Positions 52,922 to 62,860 of a stretch of DNA of 64,000 bases are shown piece by piece. The DNA is from Nocardia uniformis NBRC 13702 (GTDB lineage Bacteria; Actinomycetota; Actinomycetes; Mycobacteriales; Mycobacteriaceae), in the NCBI RefSeq assembly GCF_001613345.1, contig NZ_BDCE01000019.1:295855-359854 (forward strand). The letters are read 5' to 3'. The notes under the pieces are model-generated. The model was not told where the DNA came from. It did no database searches and saw only the letters and a list, made by a program, of their open reading frames with translations. The translations under genes were made by a program, and so were the position numbers. How positions within the stretch are numbered: position 1 is the first letter of the stretch; each line of letters opens with the position of its first letter.

Positions 52922-53780
52922 GCAACCGTGACATCCGCCGATCGGCGAGGACCTTCCCACCGGTCTGACAGGTCGGGCAGTACTGGAAGGACCGGTCCGC
53001 GAAGGCGACCTCGCGAACGGTATCCCCGCAGATGGGACACGGCAGCCCCGTCCGCCCGTGCACCCGCATCCCGGACCGCTTCTCCCCCTTGAGACGGGCC
53101 GCGTCCTGCCCGACCGATCGTTCGATGGCATCGCCGAGCGTCGCGCGCATCACGGAGAACAACCGCGCCAACTGCTCGACATCCAGCGTCGAGGTATTCG
53201 CGAACGGCGACAGCTTCGCCGTATGCAGAATCTCGTCGGAGTACGCATTGCCGATCCCGGCGATAACCTTCTGATCGGTGAGCGCGTTCTTCACCCGCTG
53301 TGAGGTCCCGTGCAGCAGCTCCGCGAATTCGGGCTCACTCACCGCCAGCGCGTCCGGCCCGAGCCTGGCGATACTGGGCACCGACAGCGGATCACCGGTA
53401 ACCCACACCGCCAGCCGCTTCTTGGTCCCGGCCTCGGTCAGATCGAAGGCCGGAGTAGCCCCGTCCGCCGTGAAGAAATGCACCCGCAGGGCCAGCGGCC
53501 CCTTACCCGGCTTGGGTGGCGCGGGCCCCGGCTCATCGAGCCACCGCAGCCATCCCGCCCGCGATAAATGGGTGATCAACCACAATCCATCGCAATCGAT
53601 CCCGAGATGCTTGCCCCAGTGTCCGATCCCGGTCACATCGCGCCCCTGAAGCGCGGTCACCGGCGGATCGAAGGTCTTCAGCACACTCAGCGCCGCCACA
53701 TCGACCCGCCCGACAACCGCGCCCACCGCATGCTCGACCAGGAATTGTTCGAGCGCCACGATCTCTGGCAATTCGGGCAT
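52914..53780 (-). CDS. Fpg/Nei family DNA glycosylase
   Basis: 288 residues. Catalytic N-terminus MPELPEIVALEQFL (Pro2, Glu3), helix-two-turn-helix QKVIAGIGNAYSDEILHTAK, and a C-terminal zinc finger with CPICG and YCPTC. It excises oxidised bases and cuts the abasic site. The N-terminal PEIVALE rather than PEVETVR places it in the second actinobacterial Fpg/Nei group, so substrate range is uncertain. Confidence 0.92.
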   Translation of the reverse strand: MPELPEIVALEQFLVEHAVGAVVGRVDVAALSVLKTFDPPVTALQGRDVTGIGHWGKHLGIDCDGLWLITHLSRAGWLRWLDEPGPAPPKPGKGPLALRVHFFTADGATPAFDLTEAGTKKRLAVWVTGDPLSVPSIARLGPDALAVSEPEFAELLHGTSQRVKNALTDQKVIAGIGNAYSDEILHTAKLSPFANTSTLDVEQLARLFSVMRATLGDAIERSVGQDAARLKGEKRSGMRVHGRTGLPCPICGDTVREVAFADRSFQYCPTCQTGGKVLADRRMSRLLK

Positions 53781-53889
53781 AACCGCAGCCTACCGACCCG
53801 CACCGACACCCGCCGGACACGGCGCAGTGCCAGCTGACGAGCTGTGTGGCAACACCAGCCGCGCGGAATCCAGTCGCTGAGCCGCACCA

Positions 53890-54501
53890 CTACCGGGCTT
53901 CGGGTGAGACAGCACCCGAGGTGAGTGCTTCGGTGACGATCCGAGCGACCATCTCGGCGAGCTGCGGGGTGCGAGCCGAGTCTTCGTTGAGCATGAGCTG
54001 CCAGGCGAACAGCGGGCCGAGGAGCAACACGTGGACCAGCACGGGATCGGGACGGACGGGTAGTTCGCCACGAGCCACCGCCCGGTCGAGCAGGGTGCCG
54101 ATACTGGATCGCTCGACGGCCAGGTAGGCCCCCGAGAAACGAGCGTCGAGGGATGCGTCGGCGTGGATATCGGCGAGCAGTCCGACCATGACCTCGGCGG
54201 CGGCCTGGGCGAGTTGATCGGCGATCCGCCTGGTGAGCGCGGCGATATCGCCGTGCAGGGAGCCGGTATCGCCGGGCGGCTCTTCATCCAGGTCGTGCAG
54301 GAGAACGGCGAAAATCATCTCCTGTTTGGTCGAGTGCCGCCGATAGATCGCGGCCTTGCCCACCCCGGCGCGCGCGGCAACGGCATCGACGGTGAGCGCC
54401 GCGTAGCCGTGTTCATCCAGCAGGGATCGGACGGCGGTGGCGATGGCGTGATCTACCCGACTGTCGCGGGGGCGGCCGCCCGCTTGTTTCGGTTTCGACA
54501 T
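53890..54501 (-). CDS. TetR/AcrR family regulator
   Basis: 203 residues. HTH about 20-65: AVRSLLDEHGYAALTVDAVA, GVGKAAIYRRHSTKQEMIFA; TetR C-terminal domain after. Divergent from the DUF6463 gene. ATG 54501 is set by homology; the frame is open further upstream. A short palindrome CGATA-AG-TATCG at 54519-54530 is a likely operator. Confidence 0.9.
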   Translation of the reverse strand: MSKPKQAGGRPRDSRVDHAIATAVRSLLDEHGYAALTVDAVAARAGVGKAAIYRRHSTKQEMIFAVLLHDLDEEPPGDTGSLHGDIAALTRRIADQLAQAAAEVMVGLLADIHADASLDARFSGAYLAVERSSIGTLLDRAVARGELPVRPDPVLVHVLLLGPLFAWQLMLNEDSARTPQLAEMVARIVTEALTSGAVSPEAR

Positions 54502-54518
54502 GCTGGCATCATACGGAA

Positions 54519-54530
54519 CGATAAGTATCG
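54519..54530. promoter_or_regulatory. Candidate TetR operator (DUF6463 region)
   Basis: CGATAAGTATCG: 5-bp arms CGATA / TATCG with a 2-nt centre, in the AT-richest part of the 72-bp divergent gap. Confidence 0.5.
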
Positions 54531-54573
54531 GAACTGATAGTTTCGAATCTGAGCGGCAGCATGGGAGACCCTG

Positions 54574-55047
54574 ATGAACCTCACCGAACAGCGCACCTCC
54601 GCCGAGCCGGGAAGTGTCCGAGCGACGCGGACCGCCGGTTGGATCGCCGTCGTCTTCGGCGTGGTGCATACCGTGCTCGCACCGCTGCAAGCCGGCGACA
54701 CCTGGTCACAGGCCGTATCCGACGGATGGTGGAATACCTTCACCCTCGAGAAGGCGATAACACCCGCCCAACTCGAACGCTCGGAATCGTTCTGGATCAG
54801 CCTGGGCAGCTTCGGAGTTCCGGTCCTGATACTCGGTTGCTACGTCGTATGGTCGACGCGGCAACGCCACCGCGTACCGGCATGGATCGGCTGGATCGTC
54901 CTCGCGTGGGCGCTGATCATGGCGACCGCGGTACCCGTCTCACCCGCCTGGGTGCTCATTGTCTGCGGCGGGCTGATCGTATTCGGAGACAGGCACAGCG
55001 GCCCCGACCGAGTTGTCGCGTCAGGCGAGGGAGCGACCTTCCAATAG
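54574..55047 (+). CDS. DUF6463 family membrane protein
   Basis: 157 residues with four transmembrane helices (TAGWIAVVFGVVHTVLAPL, FWISLGSFGVPVLILGCYVV, WIGWIVLAWALIMATAV, PAWVLIVCGGLIVFG). This pattern fits DUF6463; function unknown. Likely repressed by the divergent TetR. The 3' end overlaps the convergent MBL-fold gene by 27 bp. Confidence 0.8.
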   Translation: MNLTEQRTSAEPGSVRATRTAGWIAVVFGVVHTVLAPLQAGDTWSQAVSDGWWNTFTLEKAITPAQLERSESFWISLGSFGVPVLILGCYVVWSTRQRHRVPAWIGWIVLAWALIMATAVPVSPAWVLIVCGGLIVFGDRHSGPDRVVASGEGATFQ

Positions 55048-55662
55048 CGCCTTGCGGGCCTCGGCGACGCAATCCGGCCAGGGCCGGTCGCCCAGCTCCG
55101 TAACACCGGATCCGCCCAGGAACGCACTGGAAACCACCGCATCGGGGGTCAGTTCGGCCAGTACATCGAGGGCGGCGGCCAACGAATCGCGATCGCTGTA
55201 ACCCTCGATATAACCGGCCCACCACTGCCCGTCCGCGCCGAGGATGATGGTGTCGCCGGTGAACAGGTACCGGCGACCGGAAATGGTGACGAGGTAGCAG
55301 GTGCTGCCCGGCGTATGCCCCGGGGTCGGAATGACCTCGATACCGTCGGCGGAATGCCGCTCGGTGAACGGATCATCGACGCCGGTGCTGGTGACCAGTG
55401 GCGCCTCGGATTCGTGAATGTGCAGTCGGGTCCCGAACCGCTCCTTGATGGTCGCCAGGGACGAGGTGATCTCATCCTGATGGCTGAGGTACTGGTCCGC
55501 GACGCCGCCCAATTCGGCCATCCGGTCGTATTCGGTGGTCAGTGTGGTGTTGTAGAACAGCACATTTCCGGCCGGGCGCGTCCACAGGTAGGCGCGCGTG
55601 GTCAGGCCCGGGGCGGGGTTCTCGGTCTCGGTTACCCAGAGGTCGGGTGCGACGCGCTCCAT
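55021..55662 (-). CDS. MBL-fold metallohydrolase-like protein
   Basis: 213 residues. The fold is suggested by IPTPGHTPGSTCYLVTISGR and YLFTGDTIILGADG, which carry the downstream metal ligands (His and Asp). The usual first motif HxHxDH is replaced by LSHQDEIT, so the binuclear metal site looks incomplete. It may still bind one metal or be an altered hydrolase. GGAG lies before ATG (AAGGAGAACCCC). Confidence 0.82.
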   Translation of the reverse strand: MERVAPDLWVTETENPAPGLTTRAYLWTRPAGNVLFYNTTLTTEYDRMAELGGVADQYLSHQDEITSSLATIKERFGTRLHIHESEAPLVTSTGVDDPFTERHSADGIEVIPTPGHTPGSTCYLVTISGRRYLFTGDTIILGADGQWWAGYIEGYSDRDSLAAALDVLAELTPDAVVSSAFLGGSGVTELGDRPWPDCVAEARKALLEGRSLA

Positions 55663-55761
55663 GGGGTTCTCCTTCCGTCACGGCCGCTCGTGGCGACCGG
55701 ATGTCGTTTCACCCACTAGGCGCGAGATCTGATCTGGCGACGCTGGATTCGGCGGGCGACC

Positions 55762-58700
55762 TCAGCCGTGGCTCCAGCGCATCTCCCCCTGCGGCCGGTA
55801 GCCGCAGATATGACCGAGCGCGACCCGGGCACGCAGGTGCTCGGCCAGTTCGGGATGGCTGTGATCGAGGCGGCGCAGCGCGTCGCGAACCCGCGCCGAG
55901 ACGGTTTTGCGCGCACGCTCGGTGTCATTGCCGAGCCGTCGCGTGCGCCCGCCCAATCCGGCGGCGCGACGCAGCTCGTCGAGTAATGCGGCCCGCTCGG
56001 TATCGAGGGCGGCCGCGCGGTCATCATCGGATCGCGCTACGGCGCGGTCGATTTCGTCGTCGAGGAGCTGTAGGCGGCGGCGGAATTCGGCCTTGGCGCG
56101 CTCGTCGAGCACGGTATCGGCACCGAGGGTGCGGGTGGCACGCGCGACGCCCTCGGTATCCGGACCGCTCAGCAGTTCGACAGAGGAGATGTCCTGACCC
56201 GGATTCGAGATCAGCGTGTGCAGATCCCGCAGCCCCTTGCTGTCGGGCAGGTGCGCGGTGCGTCCGGCGAAGCGCAGGGTCCAGACACCGTCGTGAAGCC
56301 GGAAGGTATTGGGGGGCGGTTCGATTCCGGTGTGCGCCCGCAGCACGGCGTCGCGCGGTTCGGCGGCATCGAGTCGATCCAGTTCCGCGTCGGCCATTGC
56401 CACCCAGGGTGCCGCGCGCAGCCGGCGTGCCAGCGCGGCCGCCGCCGCCAGTTCGGTGACCGCCGCGGTGCGGTCGCCCTCGGCAGCGGCCAGCCGACCC
56501 AGCCAATACGCGTACGGCCCGTAGACGGCCCCGCCTCCGGCGACCACGGCCCACAGTTCGCGCAGCGGAATCAGCATGTCCCGCATTGTTTTCCGCAGCC
56601 GCGGATCGTCCAGCACGAGCGCGGCCTGTGCCAGTGCGACCAGCACTCCGGCGTGGAAGTGCCGCGGAAAGGTGTCGAGCAGGGCGCGCACTTCATCGAG
56701 CCCACGGCGTACCCCGTCGATATCGCCCCGGCGGGCCGCACCGACCAGCAGCGGTACCTCCGCGTAGACGCTGTCCGCGTGCCGGTAACGCTCCAGCAGG
56801 GTTTCCACCTCGTCATCGGCATCCGCCGTCAGCGCCAACGCCCACCGCTGTTCCAGCCACAGTGGCAGCCGGTCCACCTCGCCGATGCGCTCGCCGAGCG
56901 CATACGCGCCATCGATGGCCTGCCCGGCCGCATCGAACCGGCCCGCGACCGTGGCCAGTGCCCCCGCCCGCGACAGGGCGACGAAACGGGGCCGCGGCAG
57001 CCGCGTCCGCTCCGCATGGGCGGTCAATGCGGCCTGCTCGCTGTGCGCACGGGGATCACCCAGTTCGAGCAGCGCCGCGATGCGCAGGACATAGCCCTGA
57101 ATTCGCAGGTCGTCATCGCCGCCACGTTCGGCAACAGTATGGATTTCCGCTGCGAGAGTGAGCCTTTCGGTCGCGGTACCGGGCCGCCAGATGGCGTCGT
57201 GTCGCGCCAGCAGGCTCGCGCCCACGGTATTCGGGTCGCCGTGGGCGCGAGCCAGCCGCAGCGCCCGCGCGCTCATGGCCTCGGCGGTGGCATCCGTCTC
57301 CAGCGGACGCCGGGACCACCCCGTATGCACCCGCACCCGCGCGGCGGCGGCCAAGAGCCGCACCGCCAGCGACTCACTCGCCGACCGATGCCGAACCAGC
57401 ATCCGATGCGCCTCGTCGATCAGCTCGATCTCCCGCTCGGCCGCCCGCTCCGGATCGGGCATCCCCAACTCGTGCAGCCCGAGCGCGGCCCGGGCGAACA
57501 ACTCCACCGCGGTGGACGGCACCCGCTCGCTCGACTCGGGGCGCGCTGATGGCTTCGGCGACCGAGCCGGGTCGGTGAATTCCCCCGACCCAGCCGGAAC
57601 GGAGTCCGCCCACGGCCCAGCCGCTTCGATTCCGTCCCGCGCCTCGACCGACGCGGCGGACACCTGCGCCTCGGCCGCCGCTGCCCGCTCCCGCGATTCA
57701 GCGAGGACCGTTTGGTATGCCTTGCGCGCCACGGGTAGCTGTCCCGCACTGTGCGCCGCGGCGGCCAGTGCGAGACCGAGGCGACCCCGCTCCTCGACTC
57801 GGTCGGCCGCGACCAGATTGAGGGCCCTGCGGTAGTGGTGGGCGACCTCACCGGCGGCCAGCCGTCCACAGGCATCGGCGGCGGCGGCGAGCAGGTAGCG
57901 CAGCGCGCGCCGATCTGCGTCCGGGTCGCCGGATCGGGCGAGGCGGTAGGCGTGATGGGCGAGATCGCCCGGGGTGGCACCGGATACGTCGCTGGGCAGG
58001 TGTTCGAGTGCGGCCAGGACGTCGGCGTGGCGGCGTCGGATGTCCGGTCCGGTGAGTCGCGCGAGCAGCGTTTCGCGAATCAGGTCGTGGACGAAAATGA
58101 AGCGGTCGCCGTCCACCGGATTGATCAGCCGGGCGCGTACCGCGGTGTCGAGGGCATCGGTGAGATCGGCCGGTGTCGTCGCGGCGGCGGTCGCCACCAC
58201 CGGGAGCGCGAATTCCCGGCCGACCACCGCGGCGGTGCGCAGCGTATCCACCAGCGGTGGCGGCAGTGGGGCGAGCCGCGCCTCGAGCGTCTGCCGCGCC
58301 CCCGGGGTCAGGGTGTCGATGGGTCCACCGCCCTGCCAGAGCCGCGCGGCCTGTTCGACGAGAAAGGGATTGCCGCCGCTGAGCGCGGACATGCGCCGGA
58401 CCACGTCGTCGGGCGGTGTGGCTCCGGTCAGTCCGGCGGCGAGTGCGCCGGACTCGGCATTGGACAGGCCGCCCAGCTCCACCGTGTTCGCCGCCGCCCA
58501 GAGTTCGGCGAAAACCTCACGCAGCGGATGGTTTTCGGCCCCGAGTTCGGTATCGCGCACGGCCGCCAGCAAGGCGATCCGCTCGAACCAGGAATGGCGG
58601 GCAAGGAAGGTGAGTACGCGCACCGACTCCGGATCGGCCCGATGCAGATCGTCGATCACCACGAATACCGGCCGTCGTCGGGCGGTGTGCACCAGTGCGG

Positions 58701-59103
58701 CGGTCACCGCGTCGCTGATCGCGAACAGCGCCGAATTCTCCTGCACCGCCGCTGTTCCCAGCTCCGCCGCACCACCCCCGTCGGTCAGCGTGGTGAGCGT
58801 GCTCCCCGCTGTATCGAGGATGGCCGCCCATTCACCGGGTTCGCACACAGCGCGCAGGCGGCGCACGATCTGCACCCACGGCCAGTACCCGGGCACGCCG
58901 TCCCCGCTCCACGCCGTCGCCACCAGAATCAGCGCTTCATCCGCGCCGAACTCCTCGATGACGTGCGTAATCAGTGTGGTCTTTCCGATACCACCCTCGC
59001 CGGCGACCAGGATCAGCCCACCGTGACTGGTCACGGTGCGGCGCAGCTGTTCCCGCAGCACGCGCACCGGATATTCCCGGCCGATCAGCGATGATCCACC
59101 CAC
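55762..59103 (-). CDS. Large AAA ATPase with TPR-like region and C-terminal wHTH-like domain
   Basis: 1113 residues. AAA/NACHT-type ATPase at the start: IGREYPVRVLREQL, Walker A VAGEGGIGKTTLI (about 34-46), Walker B VFVVIDDLHRADPE. Long helical repeat region (about 400-930). C-terminal part HLPDSKGLRDLHTLISNPG followed by a coiled coil and KTVSARVRDALRRLDHSHPE ... GHICGYRP, a domain known from other actinobacterial ATP-binding regulators. It lacks a LuxR HTH. GTG 59103 is chosen because AGGAGG lies 4 nt upstream; GTG 59166 is longer. Probably a signal-dependent regulator; the signal is unknown. Confidence 0.85.
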   Translation of the reverse strand: MGGSSLIGREYPVRVLREQLRRTVTSHGGLILVAGEGGIGKTTLITHVIEEFGADEALILVATAWSGDGVPGYWPWVQIVRRLRAVCEPGEWAAILDTAGSTLTTLTDGGGAAELGTAAVQENSALFAISDAVTAALVHTARRRPVFVVIDDLHRADPESVRVLTFLARHSWFERIALLAAVRDTELGAENHPLREVFAELWAAANTVELGGLSNAESGALAAGLTGATPPDDVVRRMSALSGGNPFLVEQAARLWQGGGPIDTLTPGARQTLEARLAPLPPPLVDTLRTAAVVGREFALPVVATAAATTPADLTDALDTAVRARLINPVDGDRFIFVHDLIRETLLARLTGPDIRRRHADVLAALEHLPSDVSGATPGDLAHHAYRLARSGDPDADRRALRYLLAAAADACGRLAAGEVAHHYRRALNLVAADRVEERGRLGLALAAAAHSAGQLPVARKAYQTVLAESRERAAAAEAQVSAASVEARDGIEAAGPWADSVPAGSGEFTDPARSPKPSARPESSERVPSTAVELFARAALGLHELGMPDPERAAEREIELIDEAHRMLVRHRSASESLAVRLLAAAARVRVHTGWSRRPLETDATAEAMSARALRLARAHGDPNTVGASLLARHDAIWRPGTATERLTLAAEIHTVAERGGDDDLRIQGYVLRIAALLELGDPRAHSEQAALTAHAERTRLPRPRFVALSRAGALATVAGRFDAAGQAIDGAYALGERIGEVDRLPLWLEQRWALALTADADDEVETLLERYRHADSVYAEVPLLVGAARRGDIDGVRRGLDEVRALLDTFPRHFHAGVLVALAQAALVLDDPRLRKTMRDMLIPLRELWAVVAGGGAVYGPYAYWLGRLAAAEGDRTAAVTELAAAAALARRLRAAPWVAMADAELDRLDAAEPRDAVLRAHTGIEPPPNTFRLHDGVWTLRFAGRTAHLPDSKGLRDLHTLISNPGQDISSVELLSGPDTEGVARATRTLGADTVLDERAKAEFRRRLQLLDDEIDRAVARSDDDRAAALDTERAALLDELRRAAGLGGRTRRLGNDTERARKTVSARVRDALRRLDHSHPELAEHLRARVALGHICGYRPQGEMRWSHG

Positions 59104-59200
59104 GTCGCCTCCTGATCCCCTGTCGGCAGCGTAGCGCCGCCGCCCATCGGCACTGGTGGGAAGCACTTGCGATAGACCACGATCCGCGGCTGAGAGGAGC

Positions 59201-59965
59201 TCAGCGGGTGTGACGCAGCAGGTAGATATCCATGATCCAGCCCTTGGCGGCCCGGAGTTCAGCGCGCCGGGTCACGATCTCCTGCTCCACTTTTCGGAGC
59301 GGACCCTCGATGAGCGTTTCGTCCGGCATACCCAGGTAGGCGCCCCACCAGATGTGGATATCGTCGCCGGGCACCTGGGTGAACGAGCAGTCACCGTCGA
59401 GCATGACCAGGGTGGATTGCGCCGCGGCGAGTCCTTCCTCGCGCAGGCGACGGCCGGTGGTGACGTGCACCGGTTCGCCGATGTCGTGCAGCACCATGCG
59501 GTGTCCGGCGGCCAGGGCCTGCGGACTCGTAATGCCGGGAATGACCTCGTAGTCGAAATCCACCCGCCCGCGGCGCAGTACCCGCTCCACCATGCGCAGG
59601 GTGCTGTCGTAGAGCGAGGGGTCGCCCCAGACCAGGATGCCGCCGACCGCGTCGGTCTCGGCGAACGCCTGTTCCAACAGCTCGGCGCGCCGCTCGTGCC
59701 AGTCCTCCACCACTTCGCGATACGCGGCATCCGCACCCGCCGCGGGCACGCCGCGGTCGCGCGGCGGGTCGGGTAGCTCGACAATCCGATACGGCTGATC
59801 GGCATGCTCGGCGAGGATGGCGGTGCGTACATCCACCAATTCCTGCTTTTCAGACCCCTTACCGATGACGAAGAACACAGCTACCTGCCGCAGTGCCTTG
59901 ATGGCCTGCACGGTTACCTGGTCCGGATCACCCGCACCGATTCCGATCACGAAGAGCTTGCGCAC
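59201..59965 (-). CDS. cobF: Precorrin-6A synthase (deacetylating)
   Basis: 254 residues, SAM-dependent tetrapyrrole methylase fold: [20 protein letters not shown] at the start, [39 protein letters not shown] and [10 protein letters not shown]. CobF methylates precorrin-5 at C1 with loss of acetate in aerobic cobalamin synthesis. It is separated from any other cob gene in the window. It starts close to the divergent thyA (20 bp). Confidence 0.93.
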   Translation of the reverse strand: MRKLFVIGIGAGDPDQVTVQAIKALRQVAVFFVIGKGSEKQELVDVRTAILAEHADQPYRIVELPDPPRDRGVPAAGADAAYREVVEDWHERRAELLEQAFAETDAVGGILVWGDPSLYDSTLRMVERVLRRGRVDFDYEVIPGITSPQALAAGHRMVLHDIGEPVHVTTGRRLREEGLAAAQSTLVMLDGDCSFTQVPGDDIHIWWGAYLGMPDETLIEGPLRKVEQEIVTRRAELRAAKGWIMDIYLLRHTR

Positions 59966-59985
59966 GATGCGTAAGCTTGCCAGGC

Positions 59986-60792
59986 GTGGACGCCCCCCGA
60001 GACACCCAGTACGAGGACCTGTTGCGGCTGGTGCTGGATACCGGCACCGTTAAAGCGGATCGGACGGGCACCGGGACCCGCAGTATCTTCGGCCACCAGC
60101 TGCGTTACGACCTAGCGTCGGGCTTTCCGCTGATCACCACCAAGAAGGTGCATCTCAAGTCCATCGTCTACGAATTGCTGTGGTTCCTGCGCGGCGATTC
60201 GAATGTGCGGTGGCTGAAGGAACACGGCGTCAGCATCTGGGACGAATGGGCCGATCCCAATGGTGATCTGGGCCCGGTCTACGGGGTGCAGTGGCGGTCC
60301 TGGCCCACCCCGGACGGCACCCATATCGACCAGATCTCGCAGGTGCTGCAGACATTGCGCACCGACCCCGATTCGCGCCGCATGATCGTTTCGGCCTGGA
60401 ATGTCTCGGAACTGGATCGGATGGCGCTGGCCCCCTGCCACGCCTTCTTCCAGTTCTATGTGGCCGACGGCAAACTGTCCTGCCAGCTGTACCAGCGCAG
60501 CGCGGACCTGTTCCTCGGCGTGCCGTTCAATATCGCCAGCTACGCGCTGCTCACTCAGATGGTGGCACAGCAGACCGGGCTGGAGCCCGGTGATTTCATC
60601 TGGACCGGCGGCGACTGCCATATCTACGACAACCATGTGGAGCAGGTGCGCGAGCAGTTGAGCCGGGATCCGTACCCGTTCCCGCAATTGCGGTTGCGAC
60701 CCGCGCCGACGCTGTTCGACTACGCCTACGACAGTGTGGAAATCGTGGATTACCAGCACCATCCGGCTATCAAGGCGCCGGTGGCGGTGTGA
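59986..60792 (+). CDS. thyA: Thymidylate synthase
   Basis: 268 residues. Key motifs: [39 protein letters not shown], catalytic Cys in [34 protein letters not shown] and GDCHIYDNH. It methylates dUMP with methylene-THF. GTG 59986 gives the usual length. The end overlaps the dfrA start by 4 bp (GTGA). Confidence 0.96.
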   Translation: MDAPRDTQYEDLLRLVLDTGTVKADRTGTGTRSIFGHQLRYDLASGFPLITTKKVHLKSIVYELLWFLRGDSNVRWLKEHGVSIWDEWADPNGDLGPVYGVQWRSWPTPDGTHIDQISQVLQTLRTDPDSRRMIVSAWNVSELDRMALAPCHAFFQFYVADGKLSCQLYQRSADLFLGVPFNIASYALLTQMVAQQTGLEPGDFIWTGGDCHIYDNHVEQVREQLSRDPYPFPQLRLRPAPTLFDYAYDSVEIVDYQHHPAIKAPVAV

Positions 60793-61280
60793 GCGCGGTG
60801 CGAACGATCGGGCTCATCTGGGCCCAAACCCTCGATGGCGTCATCGGATTGGATAACGCCATCCCGTGGCGCATCCCCGAGGATATGGCCCACTTCAAGG
60901 ACGTCACCCGGGGCCACCCGGTGGTGATGGGTCGGCGCACCTGGGATTCGCTACCCGCCCGATTCCGCCCGCTCGATGGCCGCCGCAATATCGTCGTGAC
61001 CCGGCAGCCGGACTGGGCAGCCGACGGGGCCGACCGTGCCGGTTCGCTCGACGAAGCACTGCGACTCAGCGGCGACGGTCCGGTATGGGTGATGGGTGGC
61101 GGCGAAATCTACCGCGCCGCACTACCTCTGGCCACCGAGCTCATGGTCACCGAGGTGGACTCCGATATCGTCGGCGACTGCTACGCGCCCACCATCGGAC
61201 CCGAGTGGACGGCCGATGAAGCCCCGTGGCGGGAGTCCACCACGGGTCTGCGTTATCGCTTTCGTCGTTATACGCGCTAG
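60789..61280 (+). CDS. folA: Dihydrofolate reductase
   Basis: 163 residues. [21 protein letters not shown] with the substrate-binding acidic residue in [15 protein letters not shown]-binding [20 protein letters not shown] and [12 protein letters not shown]. It regenerates THF from the DHF made by ThyA. GTG start overlapping the thyA stop, so the pair is translationally coupled, as is common in Mycobacteriales. Confidence 0.96.
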   Translation: MSAVRTIGLIWAQTLDGVIGLDNAIPWRIPEDMAHFKDVTRGHPVVMGRRTWDSLPARFRPLDGRRNIVVTRQPDWAADGADRAGSLDEALRLSGDGPVWVMGGGEIYRAALPLATELMVTEVDSDIVGDCYAPTIGPEWTADEAPWRESTTGLRYRFRRYTR

Positions 61281-61398
61281 CGCAGGTCACGCGAATATCC
61301 CACCTGTGGCAATTCCCGCTCGCGATCGCTCGAAATAGCCGAGCCGCTGGGAGCTGTCGGGCATACTCACGGATATTCAGCCCGGCGAAAGGCAGTGC

Positions 61399-61725
61399 AT
61401 GGACAAGAAATCGCTGACCGCGGTCGCCCGCCAGCAACTGAAGCTGGCTGCCGTCGCCTCCAGCGGACGCAGCTCGCAGACGATCTACGGCGGACACGCC
61501 CACTCGCTGCGGCAGACGGTGATCGCATTGACCGCAGGACAGAATATGGCCGAGCACGAGAACCCCGGTGAGGCCACCATGATCATTCTCAGCGGCACTC
61601 TCAGGCTGATCAGCGGCACCAACGAATGGAAGGGGTCGGCCGGGGACCTGCTGGTTATCCCCGACGCCCGGCACAGCGTGAAGGCCATCGACGATGTGGC
61701 GTTCCTGCTGACTGTGGCGAAATAG
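61399..61725 (+). CDS. Cupin domain protein
   Basis: 108 residues, single small cupin: TVIALTAGQNMAEHENPGEA (motif 1 with His and Glu), TMIILSGTLRLISG, and motif 2 LLVIPDARHSVKAIDD. Metal binding is likely; role unknown. AAAGG lies about 7 nt before the ATG. It is monocistronic between folA and the DyP gene. Confidence 0.88.
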   Translation: MDKKSLTAVARQQLKLAAVASSGRSSQTIYGGHAHSLRQTVIALTAGQNMAEHENPGEATMIILSGTLRLISGTNEWKGSAGDLLVIPDARHSVKAIDDVAFLLTVAK

Positions 61726-61843
61726 ACGGCTCGACGAAAAGCCCCGGTCGGCGCGGTAACCACACGGATTCCGCCCTGCTGGGAAACGGACACGGGGCGA
61801 CCGGACGACCGGTTGGCCCGGTCCGGGTTCTAGGCTGGAGATC

Positions 61844-62857
61844 ATGGGTGAGCCGCAGCCACTTCTCGACCCGCTGACTCCAGCAGCGATCTTCCTCGTC
61901 GCCACCATCGACGACGGTGGCGAGGCGGTAGTACGCGATCTGCTCGCGGACCTTCCCGGGCTGCGCCGATCCGTCGGTTTCCGGGTACCGGGATCCGGAC
62001 TCGCCTGCATCGCCAGTATCGGGTCCACCGCCTGGGATCGGCTTTTCGCCGGACCGAAACCTGCTGAACTGCACGAGTTTCCGGGATACCAGGGCGAGAA
62101 ACACCAGGCCCCCGTCACGCCCGGCGACCTCCTCTTCCACCTCAGGGCCCAGAACCAGGACGCCTGTTTCGAATTGGCCATGAAAATCGGCGAGCGACTG
62201 GCCGGAGCGGCCACCATCGTGGACGAGACGCAGGGATTCCGCTATTTCGAACAGCGTGATCTGCTCGGCTTCGTCGACGGCACCGAAAATCCCGAGGGAC
62301 AATTGGCGGTCTCCGCCGCGCTCGTGGGTGACGAGGACGCCGAATTCGCCGGTGGCAGTTACGTTGTCGTGCAGAAGTACCTGCACGATATGGACAGCTG
62401 GAAGGCGCTGTCGACCGACGAGCAGGAACGGGTCATCGGACGCACCAAGGTCGACGACTTCGAACTCTCCGACGCCGATAAGCCGCTGGATTCCCATGTG
62501 GCCGTGAACGATCAGGACACCCTCGGCCAGATCGTGCGCGCCAATATGCCGTTCGGCAGTGTGGCGGCCGGTGAGTTCGGTACCTATTACATCGCCTACG
62601 CGGCGACCCCCGGCGTTCCCGAGCAGATGCTGGTACGGATGTTCCTCGGTAGCGACGAGGCCCCCTACGACCGCATTCTCGACTTCTCCACCGCCGTCAC
62701 CGGAACCTCGTTCTTCGCCCCGGCCGCAAGCTTTTTCGACGAACTTCCCGACGCCCCGGCACCGGCGGCCGTCGAGGAACGGGAATCTTCGGCAACCAAT
62801 GGCGTTGCTCTCTCCGGTAGTGGTTCGCTGAGCATCGGCACGTTGAAAAGGAGCTAA
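61844..62857 (+). CDS. DyP-type peroxidase, encapsulin cargo
   Basis: 337 residues, class B DyP heme peroxidase. Distal GFVDGTENPEG with the catalytic Asp, proximal His in DSHVAVND, and FYI/AYA strands near YYIAYAATPGVPEQML. The C-terminal tail SGSLSIGTLKRS is the cargo-loading peptide for encapsulin, joined by a Pro/Ala linker. Together with the next gene it forms the peroxidase nanocompartment also found in M. tuberculosis (Rv0799c-Rv0798c), which acts in oxidative stress defence. The stop is 3 bp before the encapsulin ATG. Confidence 0.95.
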   Translation: MGEPQPLLDPLTPAAIFLVATIDDGGEAVVRDLLADLPGLRRSVGFRVPGSGLACIASIGSTAWDRLFAGPKPAELHEFPGYQGEKHQAPVTPGDLLFHLRAQNQDACFELAMKIGERLAGAATIVDETQGFRYFEQRDLLGFVDGTENPEGQLAVSAALVGDEDAEFAGGSYVVVQKYLHDMDSWKALSTDEQERVIGRTKVDDFELSDADKPLDSHVAVNDQDTLGQIVRANMPFGSVAAGEFGTYYIAYAATPGVPEQMLVRMFLGSDEAPYDRILDFSTAVTGTSFFAPAASFFDELPDAPAPAAVEERESSATNGVALSGSGSLSIGTLKRS

Positions 62858-62860
62858 GGC

